DNA from: DATJZG01 sp035499295 | GTDB lineage: Bacteria > Myxococcota > Myxococcia > Myxococcales > Anaeromyxobacteraceae | DNA length: 64,000 nucleotides | Direction of reading: 5' to 3' | Assembly: GCA_035499295.1 (NCBI GenBank) | Contig: DATJZG010000140.1 | Coordinates: forward strand, 1-64,000 | Part shown: positions 63,990-64,000 of the stretch, piece after piece | How the letters are laid out: the number at the start of each line of letters is the position of its first letter | Position numbering within the stretch: position 1 is the first letter of the stretch | Translations under genes and position numbers: made by a program | Notes under the pieces: generated by a model | The model's database searches: none | What the model saw: the letters and a program-made list of their open reading frames with translations, nothing else | Told to the model about the DNA's origin: nothing

Positions 63990-64000
63990 CTCACTCCTCC

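Overview
The window is very GC-rich chromosomal DNA with almost no intergenic space, frequent GTG and TTG starts, and many ATGA/GTGA stop-start overlaps. Its gene content points to a myxobacterium, most likely an Anaeromyxobacter-type organism: a periplasmic triheme c7 cytochrome, a Hanks-type kinase with PEGA-like domains, an FHA-GAF sigma54 activator, two Lon-family proteases, and a lexA promoter that matches the Myxococcus/Anaeromyxobacter SOS motif. The taxonomic assignment is inference; no rRNA or other diagnostic marker is present.

Layout. 1-1690: 3' part of an envelope protein with two STN-like domains, a beta-helix and membrane segments. 1707-14922: a minus-strand gene train, read from 14922 downwards: AMIN/amidase_3 cell-wall amidase, glnD, receiver-only response regulator, Sua5/YrdC protein, xerD, M50 protease, trpS, scpA, scpB, rluB, HEAT-repeat lipoprotein. 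Many junctions overlap, so it is probably one or a few operons combining nitrogen sensing, wall remodelling, chromosome dimer resolution, condensin accessory subunits and RNA modification. 15316-15606: c7 cytochrome with an FNR-like box upstream and a strong hairpin downstream. 15692-18334: mutS. 18757-28030: an orphan large lipoprotein, an OmpA-like protein, an AarF/UbiB kinase, a Lon-like AAA protease and a UspA protein. 28040-29755: divergent membrane protein and lexA sharing an SOS operator region. 29774-32857: a chimeric helical/coiled-coil/RelE-fold protein with its operon partner, then a phosphoesterase. 32950-35759: small acidic protein and lon, ending in a clear intrinsic terminator.

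35841-42025: SDR-like protein with degraded catalytic residues, then a tightly packed signalling cluster: membrane Ser/Thr kinase, TPR protein, FHA-GAF-AAA-Fis activator and lipoprotein. 42022-42585: small membrane protein behind an unusually AT-rich promoter with a perfect dyad operator. 42900-44690: mutL. 44754-48516: small lipoprotein, acyltransferase, fatty-acid desaturase, DCC-family thiol protein, DUF309 protein, small conserved-looking protein. 48539-63989: a second minus-strand housekeeping train: rsmD, coaD, aspartate-type aminotransferase, (a divergent plus-strand secreted protein at 60864), carB, greA, recG, pcm, zinc-ribbon protein with an 18-residue EPT repeat, AlaC-like aminotransferase, thrC, membrane protein, tmk, CinA-like protein.

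No tRNA, rRNA, CRISPR array, insertion sequence or prophage is visible. The most unusual items are the RelE-fold fusion at 29774-31060, the EPT-repeat zinc-ribbon protein, the kinase/FHA signalling cluster, the thymidylate kinase whose P-loop lysine is replaced by threonine, and the AT-rich regulated promoter at 42600-42710.
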